DNA from: Actinomycetes bacterium
GTDB lineage: Bacteria > Actinomycetota > Actinomycetes > Nanopelagicales > Nanopelagicaceae
NCBI GenBank assembly: GCA_025355805.1
Contig: JANXYY010000150.1
Location: 1-36,172, forward strand
DNA length: 36,172 nucleotides
Reading direction: 5' to 3'
Made by a program: the position numbers and the translations under genes. Below, piece by piece: positions 1 through 9,667 of the stretch. Position 1 is the stretch's first letter, and every line of letters starts with the position of its first letter. The notes under the pieces are model-generated. The model was not told the DNA's origin and did no database searches. It was given only the letters and a program-made list of their open reading frames with translations.

Positions 1-47
1 TTACGCCCGATTCGGCCAAAACCATTTATTCCAACCTTGATAGTCAC
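1..47 (-). CDS. gap: Glyceraldehyde-3-phosphate dehydrogenase, N-terminal fragment (truncated by window edge)
   Basis: Reverse complement reads GTG ACT ATC AAG GTT GGA ATA AAT GGT TTT GGC CGA ATC GGG CGT = MTIKVGINGFGRIGR, the GAPDH Rossmann N-terminus; AAGGAG Shine-Dalgarno at 54-59; position next to whiA fits actinobacterial order. Confidence 0.9.
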   Translation of the reverse strand, partial: MTIKVGINGFGRIGR

Positions 48-71
48 GAAATTCTCCTTGAATCCTCGACT

Positions 72-90
72 CCTTCGCTAACGGCGAAGG
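72..90. repeat. Hairpin in the gap 5' leader
   Basis: CCTTCGC-TAACG-GCGAAGG, 7-bp perfect stem, 12 nt upstream of the SD. Confidence 0.5.
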
Positions 91-226
91 CCACCCGCCG
101 ATGCGGATTACCACTTCTTCGGGGTACTTAGAACTTTATCACCGATGACTTTTACCCTCAGAGAATCGAACTGCTAGATATGTCACTCATGGCCAGAGCC
201 GGGGTAGGTGATAAACGTTAGGTCTT

Positions 227-1204
227 TTAGGTGAGCATTTCTGGCGTCAATCCCGCCTCAGTGTCCGGGATGCCAAAATCTGACGCTTTTTTATCCGCCA
301 TCGCCAACAGCCGCCGGATGCGACCTGCCACGGCATCTTTAGTCATTGGAGGCGTCGCCAAGGAACCGAGTTCTTCGAGGCTAGCTTGGCCATGCTCAAT
401 CCTTAGGTCACCCGCCTGGCGTAGATGATCAGGAACCTCATCGCCGAGAATCTCCAGGGCACGTGCGACTCGTGCCGAAGCCGCGACGGCGGCTCTGGCC
501 GAGCGTCGGAGGTTGGCGTCGTCGAAATTTGCCAATCGGTTTGCAGTGGCTCGAACTTCGCGTCGCATTCGACGCTCTTCCCAGGCGAGAACGCTCTGGT
601 GGGCGCCCAACCGGGTTAAGAGAGCCGAAATAGCGTCTCCATCGCGAACCACAACTCGATCAATCCCTCGGACTTCGCGGGCCTTAGCGGGAATTCCCAG
701 CCGCCTAGCCGCACCAACCAGCGCTAATGCTGCTTCCGGTCCCGGACAGGTGATTTCAAGGGCGGAAGATCGCCCTGGTTCGGTTAGTGAGCCATGCGCC
801 AGGAATGCTCCACGCCAAGCCGCCTCGGCATCACAGAGGGCCGCTGAAACCACCTGCGGTGGTAGACCTCGGACCGGTCGCCCACGACTATCGATAAGTC
901 CAGTCTGACGAGCAAGTGCTTGACCGTCGTTGGCGGAACGCACCACGTATCGACTGCCTTTTCTCAAGCCACCGGGCGCCACGACAGCTAATTCAGTTTC
1001 TTGGCCGAAAACATCTGTGATGTCTTTTCGCAACCGTCTAGCTGCGATCGCAGTATCCAACTCGGCCTCTACTACAATCTTGCCGCTCACAAGGTGCAGG
1101 CCCCCAGCAAAGCGTAATAGGGAAGATACCTCGGCTTTTCGGCAACAAGATTTTGTGATTGTGAGGCGTGAGAGTTCATCCTTCACTGCTGCAGTCATTG
1201 CCAT
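227..1204 (-). CDS. whiA: DNA-binding protein WhiA (sporulation/cell division regulator family)
   Basis: 325 aa [16 protein letters not shown]-terminus and C-terminal HTH ([29 protein letters not shown]); clusters with yvcK and rapZ. Confidence 0.95.
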   Translation of the reverse strand: MAMTAAVKDELSRLTITKSCCRKAEVSSLLRFAGGLHLVSGKIVVEAELDTAIAARRLRKDITDVFGQETELAVVAPGGLRKGSRYVVRSANDGQALARQTGLIDSRGRPVRGLPPQVVSAALCDAEAAWRGAFLAHGSLTEPGRSSALEITCPGPEAALALVGAARRLGIPAKAREVRGIDRVVVRDGDAISALLTRLGAHQSVLAWEERRMRREVRATANRLANFDDANLRRSARAAVAASARVARALEILGDEVPDHLRQAGDLRIEHGQASLEELGSLATPPMTKDAVAGRIRRLLAMADKKASDFGIPDTEAGLTPEMLT

Positions 1205-1216
1205 GTGCGCATCATT

Positions 1217-2197
1217 TCAGGCCTGGCCATCAAAAACATCTTTTAGAGCCCTTGCCAGCTTCGTCGGATCGTGATGCACGGAATCAAGCCCGTCGACGAG
1301 ATCAGCAATAATCACTCGTGCCCCAAGATCCCCCGCAACCTCAATAAGACGTCGATGGTTTGAAACTGTCGTCGGATCGGCCATAACTACATCCAAGCGC
1401 AATCCGGGGGCGTGTGCGGCCAAAAGTGCTAAGTGATCTTCAGGGGGCTGTCCGCCAGCCTCATCAACTGGAATAATTGTGGGTCGTGCATCAAGATTTA
1501 CCAAGACAATTTTTTTAGCCTTGCTTGCGATCAACGCATCTCGTTGAGCTGGAACGAGTAGGTGCGGTAATACTGACGAATACCAAGAACCAGGTCCAAT
1601 CGTGATCCAATCGGCAGCCAAAATAGCCGAAATTGATTCGGGCCGAGCAGGAGGATCTGGTGGATACAGCGAAAGTTCGAGCACTCTACCTTTAGCCGTG
1701 GCTACCGCTACTTGCCCACGAATCTCCTCCACCTGCATCGACTTCGGATCTTGAACTCGGGCACAAATTTCAAGCGGGACGGCAGCCATTGGCAATACCC
1801 GACCGACGACTCGCAGCAATTCGGCAACGCGATCAAGTCCGATCACCCAGTCGCCATGCATTTCCCATAAAGCTGCAAGGAGGAGATTGCCAAGTGCATG
1901 CCCCGCAACTTCCCCTTCACCGCCAAATCGATGTTGCACCACATCGGCCCATCCGTTGCCCCAGAGATCATCGGCACAGAGTGCAGCAAGGGCCATTCGC
2001 AAATCGCCGGGCGGCAAAATTCCGAATTCCGCGCGCAAACGTCCGCTTGAGCCCCCATCGTCGGAGACAGTAACAATTGCGGTGATTCGTGGAGTGATAT
2101 TTCGCAATGCTGCAAGCGTCGCCGCCAGTCCATGCCCACCGCCGAGAGCAACTACTGTCGCTCCGTGCTCGTATTCATACGTTGGTGGAAGAGTCAT
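1217..2197 (-). CDS. yvcK: Gluconeogenesis factor YvcK / CofD-like protein
   Basis: VVALGGGHGLAATLAALR and TVSDDGGSSGRLR motifs; between rapZ and whiA. Confidence 0.93.
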   Translation of the reverse strand: MTLPPTYEYEHGATVVALGGGHGLAATLAALRNITPRITAIVTVSDDGGSSGRLRAEFGILPPGDLRMALAALCADDLWGNGWADVVQHRFGGEGEVAGHALGNLLLAALWEMHGDWVIGLDRVAELLRVVGRVLPMAAVPLEICARVQDPKSMQVEEIRGQVAVATAKGRVLELSLYPPDPPARPESISAILAADWITIGPGSWYSSVLPHLLVPAQRDALIASKAKKIVLVNLDARPTIIPVDEAGGQPPEDHLALLAAHAPGLRLDVVMADPTTVSNHRRLIEVAGDLGARVIIADLVDGLDSVHHDPTKLARALKDVFDGQA

Positions 2198-3084
2198 TCG
2201 CGGCCAACGTCTCGATGAACCGCTGTCGCCTCAATCCCTTCATCGCGTAATCGACTCGCCAGACTTTCGGCAACGGCTACGCTCCGATGTTTACCGCCGG
2301 TACAACCGATGGAGAGCGTCAAGTATTTTTTACCTTCGCGTTCGTAACTCGGTGCCAGGCGGGCGAAGATTTTCGCGTAACCGTCGATGAATTCACCCAC
2401 GCCATCGGCCGCGAGGACGAAATTACTCACCTCCTCATCCAACCCTGTCTTCGGTTGAAGTTCAGGAATCCAGTGTGGATTCGGGATGAATCGTGCGTCG
2501 ATCAAGAAATCGGAGTCGTAGGGCAATCCGTATTTGAAACCAAATGACAAAACTGTTACCCGCAGTTGCTTGACCTCAGCTCCGCCGAAGACGCGCTCAA
2601 CTTTTTCCTTGAGCTGGTGAACATTAAGACCGGTCGTGTCGATCAACACGTCCGCTTCACCGCGTAGATCTTTCAGGAGTGCTCGTTCGCTCGCGATACC
2701 GTCAAGAATTCGTCCCGTGCCTTGCAAAGGGTGCGGTCTACGTGTTGATTCAAATCTTCGCACGAGTTCTTCGTCATCGGCTTCGAGGAAAGCAATCTGA
2801 CAAGCAATTCCGATCGCCTTTAAACTGTCAAGCGAGGAACGCAACTCGGTAAAAAACTCGCCGCCACGAACGTCAATGACTACCGCGATTCGATTAGGGC
2901 CTCCAGACTCGGCTCGCGCCGCCAGCGCTGCTAGTTCTCCGAGAAGAGTCGGCGGCAAGTTGTCGACGACATACCAGCCCAAATCTTCGAGAGCGTGAGA
3001 GCAAGTACTGCGCCCCGCACCAGACATTCCGGTCACCACAACTATTTGTGGAGCGGCAATTGGCGTCCTCGTGGAATACTCCAT
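2194..3084 (-). CDS. rapZ: RNase adapter RapZ / nucleotide-binding protein
   Basis: VVTGMSGAGRSTCSHALEDLGW P-loop, FGFKYGLPYDSDFLIDARFIPNPHW, IGCTGGKHRSVAVAE; 4-bp overlap with yvcK. Confidence 0.95.
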   Translation of the reverse strand: MEYSTRTPIAAPQIVVVTGMSGAGRSTCSHALEDLGWYVVDNLPPTLLGELAALAARAESGGPNRIAVVIDVRGGEFFTELRSSLDSLKAIGIACQIAFLEADDEELVRRFESTRRPHPLQGTGRILDGIASERALLKDLRGEADVLIDTTGLNVHQLKEKVERVFGGAEVKQLRVTVLSFGFKYGLPYDSDFLIDARFIPNPHWIPELQPKTGLDEEVSNFVLAADGVGEFIDGYAKIFARLAPSYEREGKKYLTLSIGCTGGKHRSVAVAESLASRLRDEGIEATAVHRDVGRE

Positions 3085-3091
3085 GTACCAA

Positions 3092-3097
3092 AGAATA
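3092..3097 (-). promoter_or_regulatory. Candidate leaderless -10 of rapZ
   Basis: TATTCT-N7-ATG. Confidence 0.4.
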
Positions 3098-3098
3098 G

Positions 3099-5036
3099 TT
3101 ACTCAGCGGGAAGAATTTCCCCAGTAGTGGGATCGATCTTTTCGCCAACCAGGCTTCCAGCGAGCGCAGCGTGTATGGTCGCTGCAATCTTGACCCCAAT
3201 TCCAGGTAATGACGCAATCTCTTCTTGGCTGGCTCCAGCCAGGGTGCGTAAAGAACCAAAATGTGCGATTAAAGCCAGGCGTCGGCTTTCACCGAGTCCA
3301 ACGATTTGATCCAGAGCCGAATCCAACATCGCCTTTGAACGCTTTGAGCGGTGATAAGTGATTGCGAATCGATGCGCTTCGTCTCTGATCCGTTGTAACA
3401 GATAGAGAGCCTCACTGTTTCGGGGCAGCAAGACTGGGTCCGCTTCGTAGGGACGCCAGAGTTCTTCAAGACGCTTGGCTAGTCCGACCACTGAGATCTC
3501 TTCACCCGCCTCTTTGATCGCTTCCGCTGCGGCATTCACTTGCGGTGCACCACCATCGACCACGATCAACTGCGGAGGGTAGGCAAATCTGCGGACGGTT
3601 CCGCCGGCCTCGACTTCCTCGGAGATGCTTGCCGCGGATTCGCGATCAATTTTCAGTCGAACCAAACGTCGAGCAATCACCTGCTTCATCGCCCGAGCAT
3701 CGTCGGGACCGCGCACTTGATCACCGACCAAGGCGATCGCGAATCTTCGATATTCGGCTTTTCTGGCCAAACCATCTTCGAAAACCACCATGGACGCCAC
3801 CATCTCGGTCCCTTGCAAATTCGAAATGTCAAAACATTCAATGCGAAGCGGAACGTCCTCAATTGAAAGAGCCTCCTGAATTTCAGCCAAGGCTTTACTT
3901 CGCGTTGATAAATCACTCGACCTGCGCAATCGGTGTCGAGCCAGTGCCTCGCGCGCATTCGCCGACACGGTCTCCATCAATGCGAATTTATCTCCGCGTT
4001 GAGGGACCCGAATCTCCACCTTGCTTTCGCGTTTTGCAGATATCCAGGTCTCGAGAAGTTGACGGTTATCGGGGTCGTTCGAGACCAAGATCTGTTTAGG
4101 GCACTCCTGCTCGCCACCATATGTCTCGGTTATCACGCGTTCCATCAGACCCGAGATACCCATTGCTTCGCTGCGCTCGACAATCCGAGTTCGTTCACCA
4201 CGAACCCGCCCACTACGAACAGAGAAGATCGTAAATGCCATTTCTAGGTCGTCGCCTGAAGCGGCGATGAAGTCCGCGTCGGTCTTATCCGGCAGAACAA
4301 CAGCACTAGATTCGAGCGCGCGATTCAGCGCCGTGATGTTGTCCCGAATTCGGCCAGCCTTTTCGTAATCTAATTCCTGGGCAGCCTCGCTCATCTGTTT
4401 TTCGAGTATTCGTAGGTGACGGGTAGGGTCACTGTTGAAAAATGAAATGAACTCGCCAACTAACGCTCGATGATCATCGACGGAAATCGCCCCAACACAC
4501 GGCGCCGCACATTTTCCGATATGCCCTAGCAGACAGGGTCGCCCAATTTGGGTGGCTCGCCGGAAGGTGCCGGAAGTGCAAGATCGAATCGGGAAAATAC
4601 GTAAAATTGCATCAAGTGTGTTTCGGATCGCCCAGGCGTGGGTATATGGACCGAAGTAACGAACTCCCTTACCCTTAGGTGCTCTCGTCACGTAGACACG
4701 CGGAACTTCTTCACCCACTGAAACCGCCAGGTAGGGATAGGACTTATCGTCACGAAATCGAATATTAAATCTGGGTTCTTCACTTTTTATCCAGGTGTAT
4801 TCGAGCTGCAGCGCTTCTACTTCATTGGCAACAACCGTCCAATCAACTGAAGTGGCCGCCTCCACCATTGCCTCTGTTCGTGGATGAAGGCCTTCTTGAA
4901 AATACGAAGAGAGACGAGCACGTAGATTCTTTGCCTTACCCACATAAATCACACGCCCGTACGCATCCTTAAAGCGGTAAACGCCAGGTGCTAATGGGAT
5001 GCTCCCTGGTGTTGGGCGATAATCACGCGGCGCCAT
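3099..5036 (-). CDS. uvrC: Excinuclease ABC subunit C
   Basis: 645 aa; GIY-YIG-like N-terminus (PGVYRFKDAYGRVIYVGKAKNLRARLSSYF), UVR segment, IECFDISNLQGTEMVASMVVFEDG, C-terminal HhH. Confidence 0.97.
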   Translation of the reverse strand: MAPRDYRPTPGSIPLAPGVYRFKDAYGRVIYVGKAKNLRARLSSYFQEGLHPRTEAMVEAATSVDWTVVANEVEALQLEYTWIKSEEPRFNIRFRDDKSYPYLAVSVGEEVPRVYVTRAPKGKGVRYFGPYTHAWAIRNTLDAILRIFPIRSCTSGTFRRATQIGRPCLLGHIGKCAAPCVGAISVDDHRALVGEFISFFNSDPTRHLRILEKQMSEAAQELDYEKAGRIRDNITALNRALESSAVVLPDKTDADFIAASGDDLEMAFTIFSVRSGRVRGERTRIVERSEAMGISGLMERVITETYGGEQECPKQILVSNDPDNRQLLETWISAKRESKVEIRVPQRGDKFALMETVSANAREALARHRLRRSSDLSTRSKALAEIQEALSIEDVPLRIECFDISNLQGTEMVASMVVFEDGLARKAEYRRFAIALVGDQVRGPDDARAMKQVIARRLVRLKIDRESAASISEEVEAGGTVRRFAYPPQLIVVDGGAPQVNAAAEAIKEAGEEISVVGLAKRLEELWRPYEADPVLLPRNSEALYLLQRIRDEAHRFAITYHRSKRSKAMLDSALDQIVGLGESRRLALIAHFGSLRTLAGASQEEIASLPGIGVKIAATIHAALAGSLVGEKIDPTTGEILPAE

Positions 5037-5042
5037 CCCGAT

Positions 5043-7877
5043 CTACTTAAGGGCTTCGGCCAAGAACTTGCCAGTATGGCTAGCTTTCACTTTGGCCACC
5101 GTCTCCGGAGTGCCCGTAGCCACAACCGTGCCACCACCTCCGCCGCCTTCAGGACCTAAGTCGATCACCCAGTCAGCGCATTTTATAACGTCAAGATTAT
5201 GTTCGATAACAACAACCGTATTTCCATTTTCGACGAGTCGAGTCAACACCCCAAGGAGTTTTTTTGTATCTTCAAAATGCAAACCAGTGGTGGGCTCGTC
5301 TAACACATAGAACGTCCTTCCAGTAGATCGACGCTGCAATTCAGAGGCCAACTTAACGCGCTGAGCTTCGCCACCGGAAAGCGTGGGAGCAGACTGTCCA
5401 AGCCGGACATAGCCGAGCCCGACTTCATTAAGGGTTTTTAAGTATCGAGAGATGGAAGGAACTGCCTGAAAAAATTCAAGCGCCGTTTCGATCGGCATAT
5501 CGAGCACATCGGAAATCGTCTTCCCTTTAAAATGGACTTCGAGAGTCTCTCGATTATATCTGGCACCGTGGCAAACTTCGCAAGGAACGTAGACATCGGG
5601 TAAGAAGTTCATTTCAATTTTAATCGTGCCGTCGCCACTACAGGATTCGCAGCGACCGCCCTTCACGTTGAAGGAGAAACGGCCCTGCAAATAACCCCGA
5701 ACCTTCGCTTCAGTTGTATCCGCAAACAATTTACGAACGTGATCAAATAGCCCGGTGTAGGTCGCTGGATTTGAGCGTGGCGTTCGTCCAATCGGTGACT
5801 GGTCGACGTGCACAACTTTATCCAGCAGATCGACGCCAGTGACGGTTCGGTGTCGTCCTGGAACCTGATGCGCACCATTCAACTTGTTCGCAAGGGCCAC
5901 ATAAAGAATGTCGTTTACTAACGTTGATTTCCCAGAACCACTTACTCCCGTAACGGCCACGAAGCACCCGAGCGGAAAAGCAACATCAATATTCTTTAAG
6001 TTGTTCTCTTTGGCGCCCTTCACCACCAATTGACGCTTTGGATCAATCGGACGTCGGATAGTGGGCATTTCGATCCGGCGACGCTTCGCCAAATAATCGC
6101 CTGTGATCGAATTGGGAGCTGATAGTAAATCTTCGAGAGATCCGGAGGAGACGACGTGTCCGCCGTGTTCGCCGGCGCCGGGTCCGATATCGACGATCCA
6201 ATCGGCTGTTCGGATCGTATCTTCGTCGTGCTCAACGACGATCAAGGTGTTACCAAGGTCGCGCAATCGCGTCAACGTCTCTATGAGGCGATGATTGTCA
6301 CGTTGATGAAGCCCGATACTCGGCTCATCCAAAACATAAAGCACCCCAACCAATCCCGAACCGATTTGAGTTGCCAAGCGAATGCGTTGCGCTTCGCCCC
6401 CAGACAGACTTCCAGCCGGCCGATCAAGGGAAAGATAATCGAGCCCCACATCAAGTAGAAACCCAAGGCGAGCATGTACTTCCTTGAGCACTCGTTCACC
6501 GATCTGGTGTTCGCGAGCACTGAGTTCGATGTCGGCGAGAAACGCGTTGGTCGCCGCGATTGGAAGCGCACAGATTTCAGCAATGTTTTTCCCGCCGAGA
6601 GTAACGGCAAGAACGACTGGTTTTAATCGCGCTCCTTTGCAAGCGGGACACGGGACCTCGCGCATATATGAGGCATACCGTTCACGACTCCACTCGCTCT
6701 CCGTCTCCGAGTGTTTGCGTTGGAGGAATGGAATGACTCCTTCAAATCCTGAAGTGTAGGAGCGAGTTCTGCCATATCGATTCCGGAATTTGACTTTAAC
6801 TTCAAACTCCCAGCCATTGAGAACAGCATCGCGCGCCCGTGCTGAAAGTTTTTTCCAGGGCATATCAAGCGAGAAACGCACTTCGGTTGATAGCGCTTCC
6901 AACAAATGTTCAAAATGCTCCACTCCTGCCCACGGTGCAATGGCTCCTTCATTAATCGAGGCCTGATCGTCTGGGACAACGAGCTCGGGGTCAACTTCGA
7001 GTTGATTGCCAATTCCAGCGCACTCAGGACAGGCACCGAATGGCGAGTTAAAAGAAAAAGAACGCGGCTCCAACTCCTCAAAGGAAAGTTCGCAATACAT
7101 GCAGGCTAGATGCTCACTAAAGGTTTTTTCGCGATCGGCATCATCCTCGGGCAAATCCACAAACTCGAGAACAACGACTCCAGATGCCAGTCCCAAAGCT
7201 GTCTCGATGGAATCAGTAAGACGTTGCTGAGCGCTCTTTTTCACTTCAAGCCGATCAATCACGATATCGATCGTGTGTTTCTCCTGCTTCTTCAACTTGG
7301 GAGGATCTTGTAATGAGATCACCTCGCCGTCCACTCGTGCACGAGAAAAACCCTTAAGCGAAAGATCGTGAAAGAGGTCAACGAATTCACCCTTGCGCGC
7401 CCGCACTACCGGCGCTAAAACCTGAAATCGGGTCTCAGCTTTAAGTGAAAGGATCTGATCGACTATTTGCTGCGGCGATTGGCGAGCCACCGGGCGCGCA
7501 CAGTTTGGACAGTGAGGTCGACCGGCTCGAGCAAAGAGCAAGCGAAGATAGTCGTACACCTCGGTAATCGTGCCGACAGTAGATCTCGGGTTTCGGTTCG
7601 TCGATTTCTGATCAATAGACACAGCGGGTGAGAGGCCCTCAATGAAATCCACGTCGGGTTTGTCCATCTGCCCGAGAAACTGTCGAGCATAGGCGCTTAG
7701 TGATTCAACATATCTCCGCTGTCCTTCCGCAAAAATTGTGTCAAATGCCAAACTAGATTTGCCGGAACCGGAAAGCCCTGTGAAGACAATCAACGCGTTT
7801 CGAGGCAGGTCAACGGAGACGTTTTTGAGGTTATGCTCGCGGGCGCCACGAATAATCAGGCGATCTCTAGTTTCCAT
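5043..7877 (-). CDS. uvrA: Excinuclease ABC subunit A
   Basis: 944 aa; two ABC ATPase modules ([51 protein letters not shown]) with Zn-finger cysteines. Confidence 0.98.
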   Translation of the reverse strand: METRDRLIIRGAREHNLKNVSVDLPRNALIVFTGLSGSGKSSLAFDTIFAEGQRRYVESLSAYARQFLGQMDKPDVDFIEGLSPAVSIDQKSTNRNPRSTVGTITEVYDYLRLLFARAGRPHCPNCARPVARQSPQQIVDQILSLKAETRFQVLAPVVRARKGEFVDLFHDLSLKGFSRARVDGEVISLQDPPKLKKQEKHTIDIVIDRLEVKKSAQQRLTDSIETALGLASGVVVLEFVDLPEDDADREKTFSEHLACMYCELSFEELEPRSFSFNSPFGACPECAGIGNQLEVDPELVVPDDQASINEGAIAPWAGVEHFEHLLEALSTEVRFSLDMPWKKLSARARDAVLNGWEFEVKVKFRNRYGRTRSYTSGFEGVIPFLQRKHSETESEWSRERYASYMREVPCPACKGARLKPVVLAVTLGGKNIAEICALPIAATNAFLADIELSAREHQIGERVLKEVHARLGFLLDVGLDYLSLDRPAGSLSGGEAQRIRLATQIGSGLVGVLYVLDEPSIGLHQRDNHRLIETLTRLRDLGNTLIVVEHDEDTIRTADWIVDIGPGAGEHGGHVVSSGSLEDLLSAPNSITGDYLAKRRRIEMPTIRRPIDPKRQLVVKGAKENNLKNIDVAFPLGCFVAVTGVSGSGKSTLVNDILYVALANKLNGAHQVPGRHRTVTGVDLLDKVVHVDQSPIGRTPRSNPATYTGLFDHVRKLFADTTEAKVRGYLQGRFSFNVKGGRCESCSGDGTIKIEMNFLPDVYVPCEVCHGARYNRETLEVHFKGKTISDVLDMPIETALEFFQAVPSISRYLKTLNEVGLGYVRLGQSAPTLSGGEAQRVKLASELQRRSTGRTFYVLDEPTTGLHFEDTKKLLGVLTRLVENGNTVVVIEHNLDVIKCADWVIDLGPEGGGGGGTVVATGTPETVAKVKASHTGKFLAEALK

Positions 7878-7922
7878 AGCGAGGTTAGCCTATGAGATTA
7901 CGTCGGGACTTTCTTGCCGAGG

Positions 7923-7928
7923 TACGCT
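7923..7928 (+). promoter_or_regulatory. Candidate leaderless -10 of the MDMPI-family gene
   Basis: TACGCT-N6-ATG. Confidence 0.5.
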
Positions 7929-7934
7929 CAGGTC

Positions 7935-8630
7935 ATGCAAGGGACCCTGGTCGATGCCACCAGACGTTTCCTAACCGCAATATCGCCTCTCACAGATGAG
8001 CAGATGAGCGCGCCATCCAGGCTCCCCAACTGGAGGAGAAGCCACGTTGCGACGCATATTGCCCGAAACGCCGATGCAATGGTCAATCTCTGTGTTTGGG
8101 CGAGCACCGGAGTTCAATCCCCCATGTATCGATCTCAGGAGGAACGCGATTCGCAAATCGAATCGGGCGCGCGACGAAGCGCGAACCAGATCGTGACCGA
8201 TGTGTCGGAGAGCGCAGAACGTCTTGCGGTCGCGATCGAAGCTCTCTCCGATTCCGCCCTCGGATTCTTCATTCGTCGTGGCGCCGCGGCAGGTGGACCG
8301 CTCTCGCCTGCTAGTGACATCCCATGGATGCGTCAAAAAGAGGTCGAGATTCACCTCGTCGATCTTGATCTCGCTCCAACTTTTGCGGATACCCCTCTCG
8401 AATTTCTAACGGCGCTCCTCGCCGAGGAAGTTCCAAACTTCGATTCGCGCATGCTGGGCCTAACTCTCATAACAAAAGAAGGACCTGTGTTTAAAATCGG
8501 TGATGGAGTCCAGTGCATCACGGGTTCAATCGGTGATTTCACCGCGTGGCTGTTGGGCCGCTCGAAAGAAACTGAGATAGCGCGATTAAGTAGCGACGCC
8601 ATGCTTGCGGCTCCGCCAAGATGGCTCTAG
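7935..8630 (+). CDS. Maleylpyruvate isomerase family mycothiol-dependent enzyme (MDMPI/DinB-like)
   Basis: [49 protein letters not shown]...[13 protein letters not shown] track starts at 7914; ATG 7935 preferred because TACGCT-N6-ATG lies directly upstream. Confidence 0.8.
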   Translation: MQGTLVDATRRFLTAISPLTDEQMSAPSRLPNWRRSHVATHIARNADAMVNLCVWASTGVQSPMYRSQEERDSQIESGARRSANQIVTDVSESAERLAVAIEALSDSALGFFIRRGAAAGGPLSPASDIPWMRQKEVEIHLVDLDLAPTFADTPLEFLTALLAEEVPNFDSRMLGLTLITKEGPVFKIGDGVQCITGSIGDFTAWLLGRSKETEIARLSSDAMLAAPPRWL

Positions 8631-8788
8631 CGATACGGGCAATGACGGCAACCGCTGTCGCAGCAGGTTCCACGACTTAAATGATAAGCCGAAGTAAATA
8701 CAAATAGGCCGGATTCGGAATCTAGATATCCGTCCAAGCCCTGGGCTAACGCCTCCTCGTGCGTCGCGACTTCGCTCGTCCCTGTCAT
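8627..8788 (-). CDS. Small cysteine-rich protein, DUF5522-like (53 aa), not in the ORF track
   Basis: Manual translation: [53 protein letters not shown]. The YHLxRGxCCxxGCRHCPY C-terminus matches my recollection of the DUF5522 signature. ATG overlaps the terC TAA by 1 nt (TAATG). Confidence 0.85.
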   Translation of the reverse strand: MTGTSEVATHEEALAQGLDGYLDSESGLFVFTSAYHLSRGTCCDSGCRHCPYR

Positions 8789-9666
8789 TACATTTCTCGC
8801 TTTGGTGCCGATTTCAGGCTCACGATTGTGGTGATCACAAGGGTTGCTACGACCACACCGAGACTTAATGCGGTGCCAATTTGAGGCACGGCAATTCCCA
8901 CCCCAACCAAAGCTTCAGCAATTAATTTGATGCCGATGAATGCAAGGATTACCGCTAATCCCTTCGAAAGATGGACTAGGCGTTCCACAAGGCCGCCAAG
9001 CAGTACATAGAGTTGCCGAAGCCCCATAAGGGCGAACGCGTTTGCCGTGAATACGATGTAGGGATCCTGGGTTAGACCGAAGATCGCGGGGATCGAATCA
9101 AGTGCGAATAGAAGATCGGTGGTGCCGATCGCAACGACGGCAATCCCAAATGTACCCAGTCGTCGACGCCGAAAAAACGCTACTGCCCTCCCCTCTTTCC
9201 AATCTTCATCTCCACCCCCTTTGTAGAGTAGCCGAGCCGCAGTCACCAACAAGAAGGCTCCGAAAATAAAGAATACCCAGATGAATCGATGGATCAATAA
9301 TGCTCCGACAGTGATGAAAATTCCGCGAAACACGAGAGCCAGGGCAATCCCGATTAGAAGTACTGTTTGAATCGATTTTTTTGCAACGCGTAATCGAGAA
9401 AAAATGATTAAGAAGACAAAGAGATTATCAACAGAGAGTGAATACTCTGTTAGCCAACCTGCAACAAATTCACCCGCGGATTCCCGCGAAAGGGTAAATG
9501 CGAGGGAGAGCGCGAATCCAAGGGCAAGCAGAACGTAAAAAACCACCCAGAGAACGGCTTCGCGTATTTGAACTTCGCGAGGCTTTCGGGCTGCTAGGTA
9601 AAAATCGACACTGATAACTCCCAATAGTGCCACTAGCGTCCAGATCCAAATTGTTAAGTTTGCCAA
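8788..9666 (-). CDS. terC: TerC family integral membrane protein
   Basis: 292 aa polytopic; FVAGWLTEYSLSVDNLFVFLIIFSRLRV and TTDLLFALDSIPAIFGLTQDPYIVFTANAFALMGLRQLY; TTG start. Confidence 0.93.
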   Translation of the reverse strand: MANLTIWIWTLVALLGVISVDFYLAARKPREVQIREAVLWVVFYVLLALGFALSLAFTLSRESAGEFVAGWLTEYSLSVDNLFVFLIIFSRLRVAKKSIQTVLLIGIALALVFRGIFITVGALLIHRFIWVFFIFGAFLLVTAARLLYKGGGDEDWKEGRAVAFFRRRRLGTFGIAVVAIGTTDLLFALDSIPAIFGLTQDPYIVFTANAFALMGLRQLYVLLGGLVERLVHLSKGLAVILAFIGIKLIAEALVGVGIAVPQIGTALSLGVVVATLVITTIVSLKSAPKREM

Positions 9667-9667
9667 A

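Noticed and set aside
3545-4099. 184-aa plus-strand ORF inside uvrC
   Set aside because: Antisense to uvrC, compositionally odd (Arg/Pro/Ser rich), no motif.
7878-7934. LexA/SOS box upstream of uvrA (and near uvrB or uvrC)
   Set aside because: Looked by eye for TCGAACnnnnGTTCGA-like palindromes near the uvr genes; none found.
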